Positions 1-8,281 of a DNA stretch of 64,000 nucleotides are shown in pieces. Location: assembly GCF_030410485.1 (NCBI RefSeq), contig NZ_JAUHHC010000002.1:248001-312000 (forward strand), written 5' to 3'. Source of the DNA: Roseateles violae. Lineage in GTDB: Bacteria > Pseudomonadota > Gammaproteobacteria > Burkholderiales > Burkholderiaceae_C. Within the stretch, counting starts at the first letter, position 1, and each line of letters starts with the position of its first letter. Below the pieces are notes generated by a model that was not told the DNA's origin, searched no databases, and saw only the letters and a list, made by a program, of their open reading frames with translations. Both the position numbers and the translations under genes were made by a program.

Positions 1-582
1 GTAGCGGCCCAGGTGCCGGTCCGGCGCCCAGAGGATCTTCTGGCCCTGCGCCTTCAGGTGCGCGACGATCTCCAGCGCGCAGGAGCTGGTCACCATCCAG
101 TCGGCGCGCGCCTTCACCGCCGCGCTGGTGTTGGCGTAGACGACGACCTGGCGGTCCGGATGGGCGTCGCAGAAGCGCGCGAACTCGTCGGCCGGACAGC
201 CCAGATCCAGCGAGCAGGTTGCGTCCAGATCCGGCATCAGTACGCGCTTCTCGGGCGAGAGGATCTTGGCGCTCTCGCCCATGAAGCGCACGCCGGCCAC
301 GACCAGGGTCTGGGCCGCATGGTCGCGGCCGAAGCGGGCCATCTCCAGCGAATCGGACACGATGCCGCCGGTCTCCAGCGCCAGGTCTTGCAGATCGCCG
401 TCCACGTAGTAATGCGCGACCAGTACCGCATTGCGCGCCTTTAGCAGCGCCGCGGCCCTGGCCTTCAGATCCCGGCGCTGGGCCGGGTTCAACGGCGCTG
501 GCACCTTGGCCCAGGCATGGGCGGTGCAGCTGGCACCTTCGGCGTCCTGGCGGGTGTAATCGAAAAGAACTTGCTCGCTCAT
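1..582 (-). CDS. nadA: quinolinate synthase NadA (3' end cut by window edge)
   Basis: Condenses iminoaspartate with dihydroxyacetone phosphate to quinolinate in de novo NAD synthesis; a cytoplasmic [4Fe-4S] enzyme. The first 194 residues are visible, roughly half of the usual 340-380. Family signatures seen: [10 protein letters not shown] (56-65), [16 protein letters not shown] (95-110), [10 protein letters not shown] with the first cluster cysteine at 123, a [13 protein letters not shown] stretch (149-161) and PDRHLGRY at the cut. The remaining two cluster cysteines lie outside the window. The ATG at 582 has no Shine-Dalgarno but has a GACAAT box six bases upstream, compatible with a leaderless transcript. 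The identification is firm. Confidence 0.95.
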   Translation of the reverse strand, partial: MSEQVLFDYTRQDAEGASCTAHAWAKVPAPLNPAQRRDLKARAAALLKARNAVLVAHYYVDGDLQDLALETGGIVSDSLEMARFGRDHAAQTLVVAGVRFMGESAKILSPEKRVLMPDLDATCSLDLGCPADEFARFCDAHPDRQVVVYANTSAAVKARADWMVTSSCALEIVAHLKAQGQKILWAPDRHLGRY

Positions 583-594
583 GCAGCGATTGTC
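580..594 (-). promoter_or_regulatory. candidate leaderless promoter of nadA (-10 box to ATG)
   Basis: Read on the minus strand, GACAAT is followed by six bases and then the ATG, so a transcript starting about seven bases after the -10 box would begin at the start codon. No Shine-Dalgarno is present and no convincing -35 was found. Same geometry as the ispD, MFS and Sel1-protein starts in this window. Confidence 0.4.
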
Positions 595-607
595 GCCGAG
601 CCCGGAT

Positions 608-1390
608 TCAGCGCTCGAGCCAGGCCCGGAAGGCCCCGGCCCGCTCCTGGCTGATCAGCAGCTCGCCGTCCAGGGCCGGCGTCAGCTCCAGCCGCAGGCG
701 CCCCTTGCCGGCCGCGGCGAAGCGGCGCACCGCGTCGGCGGCGACCAGCAGCTGCCGGTTGGCGCGGAAGAAGCGGCGCGGATCGAGCCGCTGCTCCAGC
801 TCGCCCAGGGTCGGCTCGACCAGAAAGCGCTGGCCGGCGCGGTCGACCGCGAAGCTGAGCTTGTCCAGCGAGACGAAGCAGGCGATGGACGCGATCTCCA
901 GTGCATGGAACTGGCCGCCCTTGCGGCCGACGATGCGTTGCTGCTGCTCCTGCGCTGCCGGGCCGCCGCCGAGCGCCTGCAGCAACTGCTCCAGCCTATC
1001 CAGGCGCGCATCGCGCGGCTCGGCGCGGAACAGCCGCGCCTTGGACAGTGCCTGGGCCAGGGCGGCATCGGAGACCGGCTTCAGCAGGTAGTCGACCGCC
1101 AGCGCCTGGAAGGCCTGCAAGGCGAAGCGATCGTAGGCGGTGGTGAAGATCACCGGAATCGCCAGCTGCCGCTCGCGGAACAGCTCCAGCGACAGGCCGT
1201 CGGCGAGCTGGATGTCGAGCAGCAGCAGCTCCGGCGCGGCCGCGCCCGCGTGGGCGGTCAGCCAGTCCAGCGTGCCCCGCACCGTGTCGCTGTGGCCGAG
1301 CAGCTGGACCTCGGGCGCCACGCGGGCCAGGGTCGCGATCAGGCGCTCGCGCGCCGGCGCCTCGTCCTCGGCGATGAAGACGGTCTTCAT
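608..1390 (-). CDS. LytR/AlgR-type response regulator (REC + LytTR)
   Basis: Response regulator of 260 residues. The receiver domain (about 1-120) has the acidic pair ED at 8-9, phospho-acceptor D59 in LLLLDIQ and K104 in YLLKP. A LytTR-type DNA-binding domain fills 160-260 ([18 protein letters not shown], then [10 protein letters not shown]). The start at 1390 overlaps the upstream sensor kinase stop by 4 bp (ATGA), so the two are translationally coupled and form a cognate pair. Targets are unknown; the nearest other genes give no clear clue. Confidence 0.9.
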   Translation of the reverse strand: MKTVFIAEDEAPARERLIATLARVAPEVQLLGHSDTVRGTLDWLTAHAGAAAPELLLLDIQLADGLSLELFRERQLAIPVIFTTAYDRFALQAFQALAVDYLLKPVSDAALAQALSKARLFRAEPRDARLDRLEQLLQALGGGPAAQEQQQRIVGRKGGQFHALEIASIACFVSLDKLSFAVDRAGQRFLVEPTLGELEQRLDPRRFFRANRQLLVAADAVRRFAAAGKGRLRLELTPALDGELLISQERAGAFRAWLER

Positions 1391-2466
1391 GCGGCGGACT
1401 CCAGCGGCCGCAGCGGCACCAGGGGGATGCGGACCTCGAAGACGCCGTCCTCGCGCCGCCGCTCCAGCGCGCGGCCGCTGAGCAGGCGGCAGCGCTCGTC
1501 CAGATTGGCCAGGCCCAGGCCCGGCGAGGGCAGGGCGCTGCGGCGCGGGCGCAAGGCATTGCGCACCTGCACCGCGTCGCCGGCAAGGCTGAAGTCCAGC
1601 CGCAGCGGCTGCGCCAGGCTGGCCTCGTTGTGCTTGATCGCGTTCTCCATCAGGGTCTGCAGCGCCAGCGGCGGCAATTGCCAGCGCGCGGTCTGCAGGG
1701 CCGGGTCCAGCTGCAGCGGCACGGCCGCGCCGAAGCGCAGCGCCAGCAGCCGGTGGTAGTGGCGCAGAAAGGCGAGCTCCTCGTCCAGCGGCACCAGATC
1801 GCGCTGGCGGCTGTCCAGCACATAGCGGTAGATCTCCGCCAGGGTGTCGCTGAACTCGCGCGCCAGCGCCGGCTTGCTGGCGATCAGATGGCCCAGGGTG
1901 TTCAGGCTGTTGAAGAGGAAATGCGGATCGAGCTGGGCCTTCAGCGCGGCCAGCTCCGCCTGCGCGCGGGCGCGCTCGAGGCGCTCGACGCGCAGCATGT
2001 CCGACTCGCGCTCGCGGATCAGGAACATGGTCTCGTAGGCATGGGTGACGAAGAGCACGCAGATCACATTGGTCGCGACGACCAGCTTCAGCGCCTCGAC
2101 GTCGACGGCCAGGCCGGCGATCCAGAACCAGGCCAGCAGGGCCGCCACCGTCAGCGGCGCCGTGTACAGCACATTGGCGCTGACCAGCATCATCAGCTTG
2201 CGCAGCGGATGCGCGAACCAGTTCAGGTGTTCGCGCTGCTTGAACAGCAGCCAGCGATTGCCCCACCAGATCGCGCCGGCCAGCGCGACGAAGCCGATGA
2301 GGCCCAGCCAGAACACCGGCTCCCGCGCCGTCAGCGGGCCATAGAGATTGCTGATCCACGGAATCGTCAGGCCGAAGGCCAGCGAGCCGCAGGCCATCAG
2401 TGGCCGGTCGTCGAAACTGACCGGCGGCGGCTTCGGTTGAACGGTCTCGGCTTTCGGAACGCTCAT
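1387..2466 (-). CDS. LytS-type sensor histidine kinase
   Basis: Membrane sensor kinase of 359 residues, partner of the overlapping LytTR regulator. The N-terminal part has about four hydrophobic segments (25-45, 50-70, 95-118, 125-145) and no obvious extracytoplasmic domain. A short coiled linker (150-178) leads to the His_kinase motif LDPHFLFNSLNTLGH with the phospho-acceptor H182. The ATPase N-box LMENAIKHN and a GLGLANL G-box follow. This is the AlgZ/LytS/YehU architecture. The start has a purine-rich upstream stretch but no strong Shine-Dalgarno. Confidence 0.9.
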   Translation of the reverse strand: MSVPKAETVQPKPPPVSFDDRPLMACGSLAFGLTIPWISNLYGPLTAREPVFWLGLIGFVALAGAIWWGNRWLLFKQREHLNWFAHPLRKLMMLVSANVLYTAPLTVAALLAWFWIAGLAVDVEALKLVVATNVICVLFVTHAYETMFLIRERESDMLRVERLERARAQAELAALKAQLDPHFLFNSLNTLGHLIASKPALAREFSDTLAEIYRYVLDSRQRDLVPLDEELAFLRHYHRLLALRFGAAVPLQLDPALQTARWQLPPLALQTLMENAIKHNEASLAQPLRLDFSLAGDAVQVRNALRPRRSALPSPGLGLANLDERCRLLSGRALERRREDGVFEVRIPLVPLRPLESAA

Positions 2467-2549
2467 CTGCGGTTTCGGTTTCCGGCGGCTAGGGTTCTGG
2501 CGGCGGCGGGTCCAGCATGGCCGCCTCGACGACCACCAGGGAGACCCCG

Positions 2550-2954
2550 ATGGACAGCGTGCAATTCAACTACCCGGCCGTCATTGTGGCGGCGCTTTTG
2601 AGCTTCGTGATCGGCGGCGCCTGGTATTCGCCGATCCTGTTTGCGCGAGCCTGGATGGCCGAGGCCGGCATCGACGAGCAGCGCGCCCGCCAGGCGCGGC
2701 TGGGCCTGGTGTTCGGCCTCTCGGCCCTGGCCTCGCTGGTGATGGCCTTCAATCTGGCCGCCTTCATCGGCGCCAAGGCCAGCCTGGGCTTTGGCCTCTT
2801 CGCCGGCTTCGCCACCGGCCTGGGCTGGGTGGCGATGAGCCTGGCCGTCATCTACCTGTTCGAGCAGCGCTCGCTGAAGCTCTGGCTGATCAATGCCGGT
2901 TACCAGGTCGTCGCGTACACGGTGATGGGTGCGGTCATCGGCGCCTGGCGCTAG
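2550..2954 (+). CDS. DUF1761 family membrane protein
   Basis: Small integral membrane protein (134 residues) with four hydrophobic segments, beginning VIVAALLSFVIGGAWYSP, the typical DUF1761 N-terminus with a conserved tryptophan and YSP. The ATG at 2550 was chosen over an upstream in-frame ATG at 2517 because AGGGAGA sits just before it. Function is not established for the family. Its stop shares bases with the stop of the convergent LysR gene. Confidence 0.8.
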   Translation: MDSVQFNYPAVIVAALLSFVIGGAWYSPILFARAWMAEAGIDEQRARQARLGLVFGLSALASLVMAFNLAAFIGAKASLGFGLFAGFATGLGWVAMSLAVIYLFEQRSLKLWLINAGYQVVAYTVMGAVIGAWR

Positions 2955-3901
2955 ACCGTCGTCGAAGACGCCGCCGCCTCGGCCAGCAGCCACTGCTCGA
3001 AGGCGCGCACCGCCGGCCGGGTGCGGGCGGCCGGGTCGACGATCAGCTGGTAGGCGCGTGCCGAGGCGATATGCGCCTCGAAGGGGGTCACCAGCTGGCC
3101 GCTCGCCAGCAGCGCGTCGACCAGGGGCCGGCGGCCCAGGGCGACGCCCTGGCCGGCCACCGCGGCGGCGATCGCCTCGGCATAGCTGGTGAAGCTCAGG
3201 CGCGAGGCCGGGCGCAGATCGGCCAGGCCCCAGGCGCGCAACCAGGGCTCCCATTCGGCCGGCATGCCGCTGCCGGCGTCGCTGTCCATCGCCAGGTGCA
3301 GCAGGGTGTGGTGGACCAGATCGGCCGGCTCGCGCAGCGGCAGCGCCAGCTCGCCGACCAGGCCCGGGCTGCAGACCGGCTGCATCTCCTCCTCGAACAG
3401 CTGCAGGCCGCCGGGCACGGCGCCGACTTTGCCGTATCGCACCGCCAGGTCGAAGCCCTCGGCGGCCAGATTGCGATTGTCCAGGGTCGCGTCCAGCCGC
3501 ACGTCGATGCCCGGATGGGCGCGGGTGAAGCCGGGCAGGCGCGGGATCAGCCACAGCGCGGCAAAGCCCGGCGTTGTCGTCAGCGCCAGCACCTCGCGCT
3601 GCTGCGGCGCGCGGATCTCGCGCATGGCGCCGCGCAGGGTCGCCAGGGCCACCGTGCAGGCAGCCAGCAGGCGCTGGCCCTCGCCGGTCAGCGCCAGCGC
3701 GCGGTGCCGGCGGGTGAACAGCGCTGCGCCGATCTCGTCCTCCAGCGCGCGCATCTGCCGGCTCATCGCCGACTGGGTGACGAAACGCTCGGCGGCCGCC
3801 TTGGTGAAGCTCAGATGCCGCGCCGCCGCCTCGAAGGAGGCGAGCAGGTCCAGCGGCGGGAGGCGGTCCAGCGGCCTGTTGTTATTGGCTCTTGGTTGCA
3901 T
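2951..3901 (-). CDS. LysR-family transcriptional regulator
   Basis: DNA-binding regulator of 316 residues of the GcvA-like branch. The N-terminal winged helix starts LPPLDLLASFEAAARHLSFT and includes the recognition helix around TQSAMSRQMRALEDEIG; the substrate-binding domain follows (about 95-300). The ATG at 3901 gives a standard LysR length; a longer in-frame reading to 4015 would add a tail not seen in the family. It is divergent from the DUF2917-GNAT genes and two perfect palindromes lie in the shared intergenic region, so control of those genes and of itself is the simplest inference. Confidence 0.9.
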   Translation of the reverse strand: MQPRANNNRPLDRLPPLDLLASFEAAARHLSFTKAAAERFVTQSAMSRQMRALEDEIGAALFTRRHRALALTGEGQRLLAACTVALATLRGAMREIRAPQQREVLALTTTPGFAALWLIPRLPGFTRAHPGIDVRLDATLDNRNLAAEGFDLAVRYGKVGAVPGGLQLFEEEMQPVCSPGLVGELALPLREPADLVHHTLLHLAMDSDAGSGMPAEWEPWLRAWGLADLRPASRLSFTSYAEAIAAAVAGQGVALGRRPLVDALLASGQLVTPFEAHIASARAYQLIVDPAARTRPAVRAFEQWLLAEAAASSTTV

Positions 3902-3930
3902 GCGTCCAAGGAATGCGAAGAGTTCCGATT

Positions 3931-3948
3931 GATCGTTTGTGAACGATC
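3931..3948. promoter_or_regulatory. inverted repeat, candidate LysR operator 1
   Basis: Perfect 7-bp arms GATCGTT and AACGATC separated by TGTG, 30 bp upstream of the LysR start. The interrupted dyad near a divergently transcribed LysR gene suits a LysR recognition site; binding is inferred. Confidence 0.4.
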
Positions 3949-3956
3949 GCGCGCTC

Positions 3957-3970
3957 GACGAATATTCGTC
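3957..3970. promoter_or_regulatory. perfect 14-bp palindrome, candidate operator 2
   Basis: GACGAATATTCGTC reads the same on both strands and lies eight bases from the previous dyad. Paired sites are common for LysR autoregulation and divergent control. It could instead be an unrelated palindrome. Confidence 0.35.
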
Positions 3971-4061
3971 CGAGCCCGGCTTTTGTGCAAGCCCCCGCCG
4001 ATGCTCGTCGGGCATGCGTACGGCGCATGCGAGAAAAGACCTTCCTCACCAGGAGTCCGCC

Positions 4062-4319
4062 ATGCTGATCGACACCCCCAGCGCCCGCCTGCTGCTGCAA
4101 CGCGGCCAGACCTCGCGCCTCAGCGGCGCCGCCCATGCCCATCTGGCGAGCGCCGCGGGCACGCTCTGGATCACGATCGACCATGACCGGCGCGACATCG
4201 TGCTGGAGCCCGGCCAGGGCTTCGATGTCGACAGCGCCGAGGATGTGCTGGTCTGCGCGCTCGGCGGGCCGGCCGTGCTCGATCTGCAGCCGCGGATGGC
4301 GGCGCTGGCGGCGGCCTGA
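4062..4319 (+). CDS. DUF2917 domain protein
   Basis: Short protein of 85 residues with the compact beta-rich DUF2917 pattern: GTLWITIDHDRRDIVLEPGQGFDV. No signal peptide or membrane segment. The ATG at 4062 is preceded by AGGAG with good spacing. The next gene (GNAT) starts two bases after its stop, so the two are co-transcribed. Function unknown; the cupin-like look suggests a small binding protein, which is speculation. Confidence 0.75.
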   Translation: MLIDTPSARLLLQRGQTSRLSGAAHAHLASAAGTLWITIDHDRRDIVLEPGQGFDVDSAEDVLVCALGGPAVLDLQPRMAALAAA

Positions 4320-4321
4320 GC

Positions 4322-4915
4322 ATGGACGCCGTCGCCACCCTGCTGGCCGCGCTGCGCCGGCCGCTGCCGCCGGCCGAGCCGGCCCCCGCGCTCACCGCGC
4401 CCGAACGCCTGGCCCTGCCGGGCGGTCGCGCGGTGTTGCTGCGCACTATCACGGCGGCCGATGCCGAGGCCGAGCAAGATTTCGTCGCCCATCTGTCGCT
4501 TGATTCGCGGCACAAGCGCTTCCATATCGGGCTGCAGCGGCTGAGCCCGGGACTGCTGCGCCAGATGATCGAGGTCGACCAGCGCGACCATGTGGCCCTG
4601 GTCGCCGAGGTGCTCGACGGCAGTGGGGTACTGGTCGCCGACGCCCGCTATGTGCGCGATCCGGCCCAGCCGGACGCGGCCGAGTTCGCGATCGCCGTCG
4701 CCGACGACTGGCAGAGCCTGGGCCTGGGCCGGGCGCTGATGGCGCGGCTGGCGGCGCGCGCGCGGCGCGATGGCCTGCGCCGGCTGTTCGGCGATGTGCT
4801 GCACGGTAACCGGCGCATGCAGGTGCTGATGCAGGGCCTGGGCGCCACGGCCCATGCCCATCCCGACGGGCCGCAACTGATGCGGCTGGTCTTCGAGCTG
4901 GAGAACAGCCTCTAG
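4322..4915 (+). CDS. GNAT family N-acetyltransferase
   Basis: Predicted acetyl-CoA-dependent acyltransferase of 197 residues. A proline/alanine-rich N-terminal 30 residues precedes the GNAT fold. Motif A is clear: EFAIAVADDWQSLGLGRALM with the pyrophosphate-binding Q-x-x-G-x-G/A at 131-136; motif B follows around DVLHGNRRMQVLMQGLG. Substrate cannot be told. It follows the DUF2917 gene by two bases. Its stop codon TAG is part of the CTAG that borders the palindromic element downstream. Confidence 0.85.
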   Translation: MDAVATLLAALRRPLPPAEPAPALTAPERLALPGGRAVLLRTITAADAEAEQDFVAHLSLDSRHKRFHIGLQRLSPGLLRQMIEVDQRDHVALVAEVLDGSGVLVADARYVRDPAQPDAAEFAIAVADDWQSLGLGRALMARLAARARRDGLRRLFGDVLHGNRRMQVLMQGLGATAHAHPDGPQLMRLVFELENSL

Positions 4916-5060
4916 CAGGCTGTTGAAAAACTGCTGCGGCGACCCGCTGCGTCGTTGCGCGGTGCTCGGAATCCTCACGTACCTCCAGTACGTTGCGGTT
5001 CCTGCGCTCCGGGCGCCTAGCCGCGGGCCGTCCTCGCGACGTTTTTCAACAGCCTGCTAG
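4912..5060. mobile_element. MITE-like palindromic element with 20-bp perfect terminal inverted repeats
   Basis: The 149-bp element has ends that are exact reverse complements over 20 bp (4912-4931 and 5041-5060), each bordered by CTAG, which could be a target-site duplication. The interior is also partly self-complementary around 4965-5015. It carries no gene. It sits exactly between two convergent genes, and the stop codons of both (TAG of the GNAT gene, TAG of the AraC gene on the other strand) lie in its terminal CTAG. Such a hairpin could end transcription from both sides. Only one copy is in the window. Confidence 0.7.
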
Positions 5061-5854
5061 GCCTTGGCGAAGAAGCGGCTCGGCGGCATGCCCACCGTGC
5101 GCGTCACCATCGCGGTGAAGGCGCTGGCGCTGGCATAGCCCAGCTCGGCGGCGATATGGCTCATCGGCCGGCGCCGCGCCGCCATCGACAGCGCATGGGC
5201 CAAGAGCACCTGCGAGCGCCATTGCGCATAGCTGGTGCCCAGCTCGTTGCGGAACAGGCGGGAGACGGTGCGTGGACTGGCGCCGACCTCGGCCGCCCAG
5301 TCGTCCAGGCTGGCGTGGCGCCCCGGCGCGTTCAGCATCGCCTCGCACAGCCGCCGCAGGCGCTTGTCCTGCGGCAGCTCGACGCCCAGGCGCAGCGTGC
5401 GGGCGCGGCCAAGTTCGTCGACGATCAGCGCATTCATCAGCGGCTCGCGTGCCGGGTCGGGCGCCGCCTTGGGATCGGTCGGCAGCGCCAGCACCAGCTC
5501 GCGCAGCAGCGGCGAGACCTCCAGCACCCGGCAGGCCTGCCAGGCGGGGCCGTCCAGCAGCCCCGGCAGCAGGTAGAGCGTGCGCAGATCGGCCTGCTCG
5601 ATCGCGCTGACCGCGTGGACCACGCCCGGTGGGATCCAGACCGCCCGCGAGGGCGGGACGATATAGGTACTCTGTTGTGCGCTGACCCGCACCGCGCCGG
5701 TGACCGAGAACACCAGCTGGCCCCAGTCGTGCAGATGCGGCTGGATGTCCATTTGGTGTTCCATCAGCCGCGCCTTGCCGCGCAGCGGTCGCTCGGGGCT
5801 CGGCGCATAGGCGTTCGGGTCCAGCGGCGGCAGCAGCTTGCGGGCGGTGCTCAT
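5057..5854 (-). CDS. AraC-family transcriptional regulator with cupin sensor
   Basis: Regulator of 265 residues. An N-terminal AraC-type cupin (about 30-140; DWGQLVFSVTGAVRV, then VPPSRAVWIPPGVVHAV) is followed by two helix-turn-helix motifs (about 165-262; SLDDWAAEVGASPRTVSRLFRNE and HIAAELGYASASAFTAMV). It is divergent from an MFS transporter gene 85 bp away, the usual arrangement for a local effector-responsive regulator of an exporter. The ligand is unknown. The stop codon lies in the end of the adjacent palindromic element. Confidence 0.88.
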   Translation of the reverse strand: MSTARKLLPPLDPNAYAPSPERPLRGKARLMEHQMDIQPHLHDWGQLVFSVTGAVRVSAQQSTYIVPPSRAVWIPPGVVHAVSAIEQADLRTLYLLPGLLDGPAWQACRVLEVSPLLRELVLALPTDPKAAPDPAREPLMNALIVDELGRARTLRLGVELPQDKRLRRLCEAMLNAPGRHASLDDWAAEVGASPRTVSRLFRNELGTSYAQWRSQVLLAHALSMAARRRPMSHIAAELGYASASAFTAMVTRTVGMPPSRFFAKA

Positions 5855-5927
5855 TGGGGGAGCAGGTTGTGACTCAAATTCGATGAAGCTTGTCGAACTA
5901 TCGTAACCCGGACGGCGCGGCCCCGCC

Positions 5928-5942
5928 TACAGTGCGGGCATG
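5928..5942 (+). promoter_or_regulatory. candidate leaderless promoter of the MFS gene
   Basis: TACAGT lies six bases before the ATG at 5940 and there is no Shine-Dalgarno. A start seven bases after the -10 box would place the mRNA 5' end at the ATG. The -35 region is weak, fitting activator dependence on the divergent AraC protein. Confidence 0.4.
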
Positions 5943-7193
5943 AATACCGCCACCCTCGCTCTGGATCCGCGCGACCAGGCCCGTCGCGACTACGGCACGA
6001 TCAGCCTGATCGGCCTTGCCCATGGCAGCTCGCATTTCTTCCACATGCTGCTGCCGCCGCTGTTCCCGGCCTTCATCCGCGACTTCGGCCTCAGCTATTC
6101 GGAGCTGGGCCTGCTGGTGACGACCTTCTTCGTCATCTCCGGCATTGGGCAGGCGATGGCCGGCTTCCTGGTCGACCGCCGCGGCGCGCGGCCGGTGCTG
6201 TTCGCGGCGCTGAGCTGCTTCGTGCTGGCCTCCATCGCCGCCGGCCTGGCGAATGGCTTCGGCGGCCTGATGCTGGCGGCGGCGCTGGCGGGCCTGGGCA
6301 ACTCGCCCTTCCACCCGGTCGACTTCACCATCCTGAACAAGCGCGTCTCGCAGGCGCGGCTGGGTCATGCCTTCTCGGTGCACGGCATCACCGGCAATCT
6401 GGGCTGGGCGCTGGCGCCGGTGTTCTCGATCGGCATCGCCACCGCCACCGGCAACTGGCGCTGGGCCTATCTGGGCACGGCCCTGGTCGCGCTGGCGGTG
6501 ATCGCCGTGCTGCTGTGGCGGCGCGATCTGGTCGACGACCGCCAGGGCAGCTGGGGCCATGCCAAGCCAGCCGCCGGCGCCAAGGAAGAACATCCGATGG
6601 CCTTCCTCAAGCTGCCCTCGGTCTGGCTGTGCTTCTCCTTCTTCTTCTGGACCACGGCGGCGCTGTCGGCCGTACAGAGCTTCGCCAGCCCGGCCCTGGG
6701 CAAGATGTACGGCCTGCCACTGTCGGTGACCGCCTATGTGGTCACCGGCTACATGCTGTGCGGCGCGGTGGGCATGGTGATCGGCGGCTTTCTGGTCGCC
6801 AAGGTCGAGCGGCTGGAGCGCACGATCGCGCTGGCCATGCTGCTGGCCGCCGCGTTGCTGCTGCTGACCGCCAGCGGCTGGCTGCCGCCCTATGCGGCCG
6901 CGGCCGTCGCCGCCTTGGCCGGCTTCGGCACCGGCCTGGCCGGGCCCTCGCGCGACATGCTGATCAAGCGCGCCGCCCCGCCGGGCGCCACGGGCCGCGT
7001 CTACGGCACCGTCTACTCGGGCCTGGATGTCGGCTTCGCGCTGGCCGCGCCCGTCTTCGGCGCGCTGCTGGACCATGACCAGCCGTCCAGCGTCTTCGTC
7101 GGCGCGGCACTGGCGCTGCTGCTGGGCATCGGTTCGGCCGGCCTGGTCGGCCTGCGGGTCGCGGCGGGCCGCTTGAAGAGCGCGGTGGCCTAA
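5940..7193 (+). CDS. MFS transporter, fosmidomycin-resistance (Fsr)-like
   Basis: Inner-membrane major facilitator of 417 residues with about twelve hydrophobic segments. Family marks include the early HGSSHFFHMLLPPLFPAF segment, the loop 2-3 motif region GFLVDRRGARPVL, and GNSPFHPVDFTIL, which resembles the Fsr group. A short cytoplasmic loop with AKEEHP separates the two halves near residue 215. Likely an exporter of a small molecule; substrate not readable. Transcribed away from an AraC regulator. The last bases overlap the convergent gene downstream. Confidence 0.88.
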   Translation: MNTATLALDPRDQARRDYGTISLIGLAHGSSHFFHMLLPPLFPAFIRDFGLSYSELGLLVTTFFVISGIGQAMAGFLVDRRGARPVLFAALSCFVLASIAAGLANGFGGLMLAAALAGLGNSPFHPVDFTILNKRVSQARLGHAFSVHGITGNLGWALAPVFSIGIATATGNWRWAYLGTALVALAVIAVLLWRRDLVDDRQGSWGHAKPAAGAKEEHPMAFLKLPSVWLCFSFFFWTTAALSAVQSFASPALGKMYGLPLSVTAYVVTGYMLCGAVGMVIGGFLVAKVERLERTIALAMLLAAALLLLTASGWLPPYAAAAVAALAGFGTGLAGPSRDMLIKRAAPPGATGRVYGTVYSGLDVGFALAAPVFGALLDHDQPSSVFVGAALALLLGIGSAGLVGLRVAAGRLKSAVA

Positions 7194-7783
7194 GGGCCGT
7201 CTACCAGGGCCGTCAGCGGCGCGCCCCAGGAGATGGGCGGCGGCGGATGGGGCTGGACCGGGAAGCTGGGCGCCAGGGTCAGCTCGAGCGGCGTCTCGGC
7301 CGCCTTGTGCTCGACGACCAGGGCGGGATGGTCGAAGCGCCGTGCCGAATAGCTCTGCACGACGGCGCCCGAGACCAGGGCGGCGCCGTCGACGAACAGG
7401 GTGAAGCAGCCATCGCGCAGCCGTCGGCCGCCGGCCGGCTCGGCGCCGGCGCCCGGCTGCGAGACGCGGCCTCCCTGCCACCGGAGGCTGGCCGCCTCGT
7501 CCAGCCAGCGCGCCTGCAGCGGCTCGGCGGTTTCGGGGAAGGCCAGGCGCTGGAAGTCCTGTCTTCGATGCGCATGCTCGCACAGCGAAAGCTCGCCGGG
7601 CCGTGAGGGCTGGAACAGGCGCAGGCGCCAGCGTTGCTGCGCCTCGGGCCGGACGGCCTCCTGGGCAGGGTGCTGCTGCGCCTGTGCGCTCATGCACAGG
7701 AGCGCGGCAGTGCCCGCCAGCAGCCAGCAAGGTTTTCGCGATCGCAAGGCCTCATCCCCTCGGCTTGAACTCGGCCGGATCAT
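7190..7783 (-). CDS. exported protein of unknown function
   Basis: A protein of 197 residues from the ATG at 7783, with an N-terminal signal peptide (about KPCWLLAGTAALLCMSAQA). The body contains RWRLRLFQPSRPGELSLCEHAH, a paired-cysteine stretch ending DGCFTLFVDGAALVSGAVV, and a proline-rich C-terminus. I recognise no family. A longer start at 7816 is possible but would place 11 extra residues ahead of the signal peptide. It overlaps the convergent MFS stop by 4 bp. Confidence 0.6.
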   Translation of the reverse strand: MIRPSSSRGDEALRSRKPCWLLAGTAALLCMSAQAQQHPAQEAVRPEAQQRWRLRLFQPSRPGELSLCEHAHRRQDFQRLAFPETAEPLQARWLDEAASLRWQGGRVSQPGAGAEPAGGRRLRDGCFTLFVDGAALVSGAVVQSYSARRFDHPALVVEHKAAETPLELTLAPSFPVQPHPPPPISWGAPLTALVDGP

Positions 7784-7934
7784 AAAAGGCCTCGGCAGGT
7801 AGCCGGCTCGCGGCAAATAAGATTGCCAATCCGCGGGCGCGACAAGGAGCGCTGATCGTGGTGCGGGGACGCGCGATTGCCCCGGGCACCACGATTGCCG
7901 CGCCGCTGCACAGGATGCCTGCCAGGAGCTGACG

Positions 7935-8273
7935 ATGAATCCCGCCCCGCCTTATTCCAGCCAGGAGCCGAGCCGCGCCGAGGTCGAGGCGATGGCGGGC
8001 TGCACCGTGCTCGAGTTCGGCGCCAACTGGTGCGGCATCTGCCAGGCCGCGCAGCGGCAGATCGGCGAGGCGCTGGCGGCGCAGGGACCGCTGCGCCATC
8101 TGAAGATCGAGGACGGCCGCGGGCGGCCGCTCGGGCGCTCCTTCGGCATCAAGCTGTGGCCGACGCTGGTGATGCTGCGCGACGGGCGCGAGGTCGCGCG
8201 CGTCGTGCGGCCCGCCGGTGTGCGCGAGATCGCCGCTGCGCTGGCGCGGCTCGCCGACCCGCCGGCTGCCTGA
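7935..8273 (+). CDS. thioredoxin-family protein
   Basis: Small redox protein of 112 residues with a complete thioredoxin fold: active site WCGIC (W32, C33, C36) in VLEFGANWCGICQAA and cis-proline P76 in KLWPTLVMLRDG. The WCGIC variant instead of WCGPC suggests altered redox potential or partner choice. No signal peptide, so cytoplasmic. The ATG at 7935 is preceded by CAGGAG. It faces the reductase-like gene 8 bp downstream, suggesting a dedicated pair. Confidence 0.85.
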   Translation: MNPAPPYSSQEPSRAEVEAMAGCTVLEFGANWCGICQAAQRQIGEALAAQGPLRHLKIEDGRGRPLGRSFGIKLWPTLVMLRDGREVARVVRPAGVREIAAALARLADPPAA

Positions 8274-8281
8274 GCTGGGGT

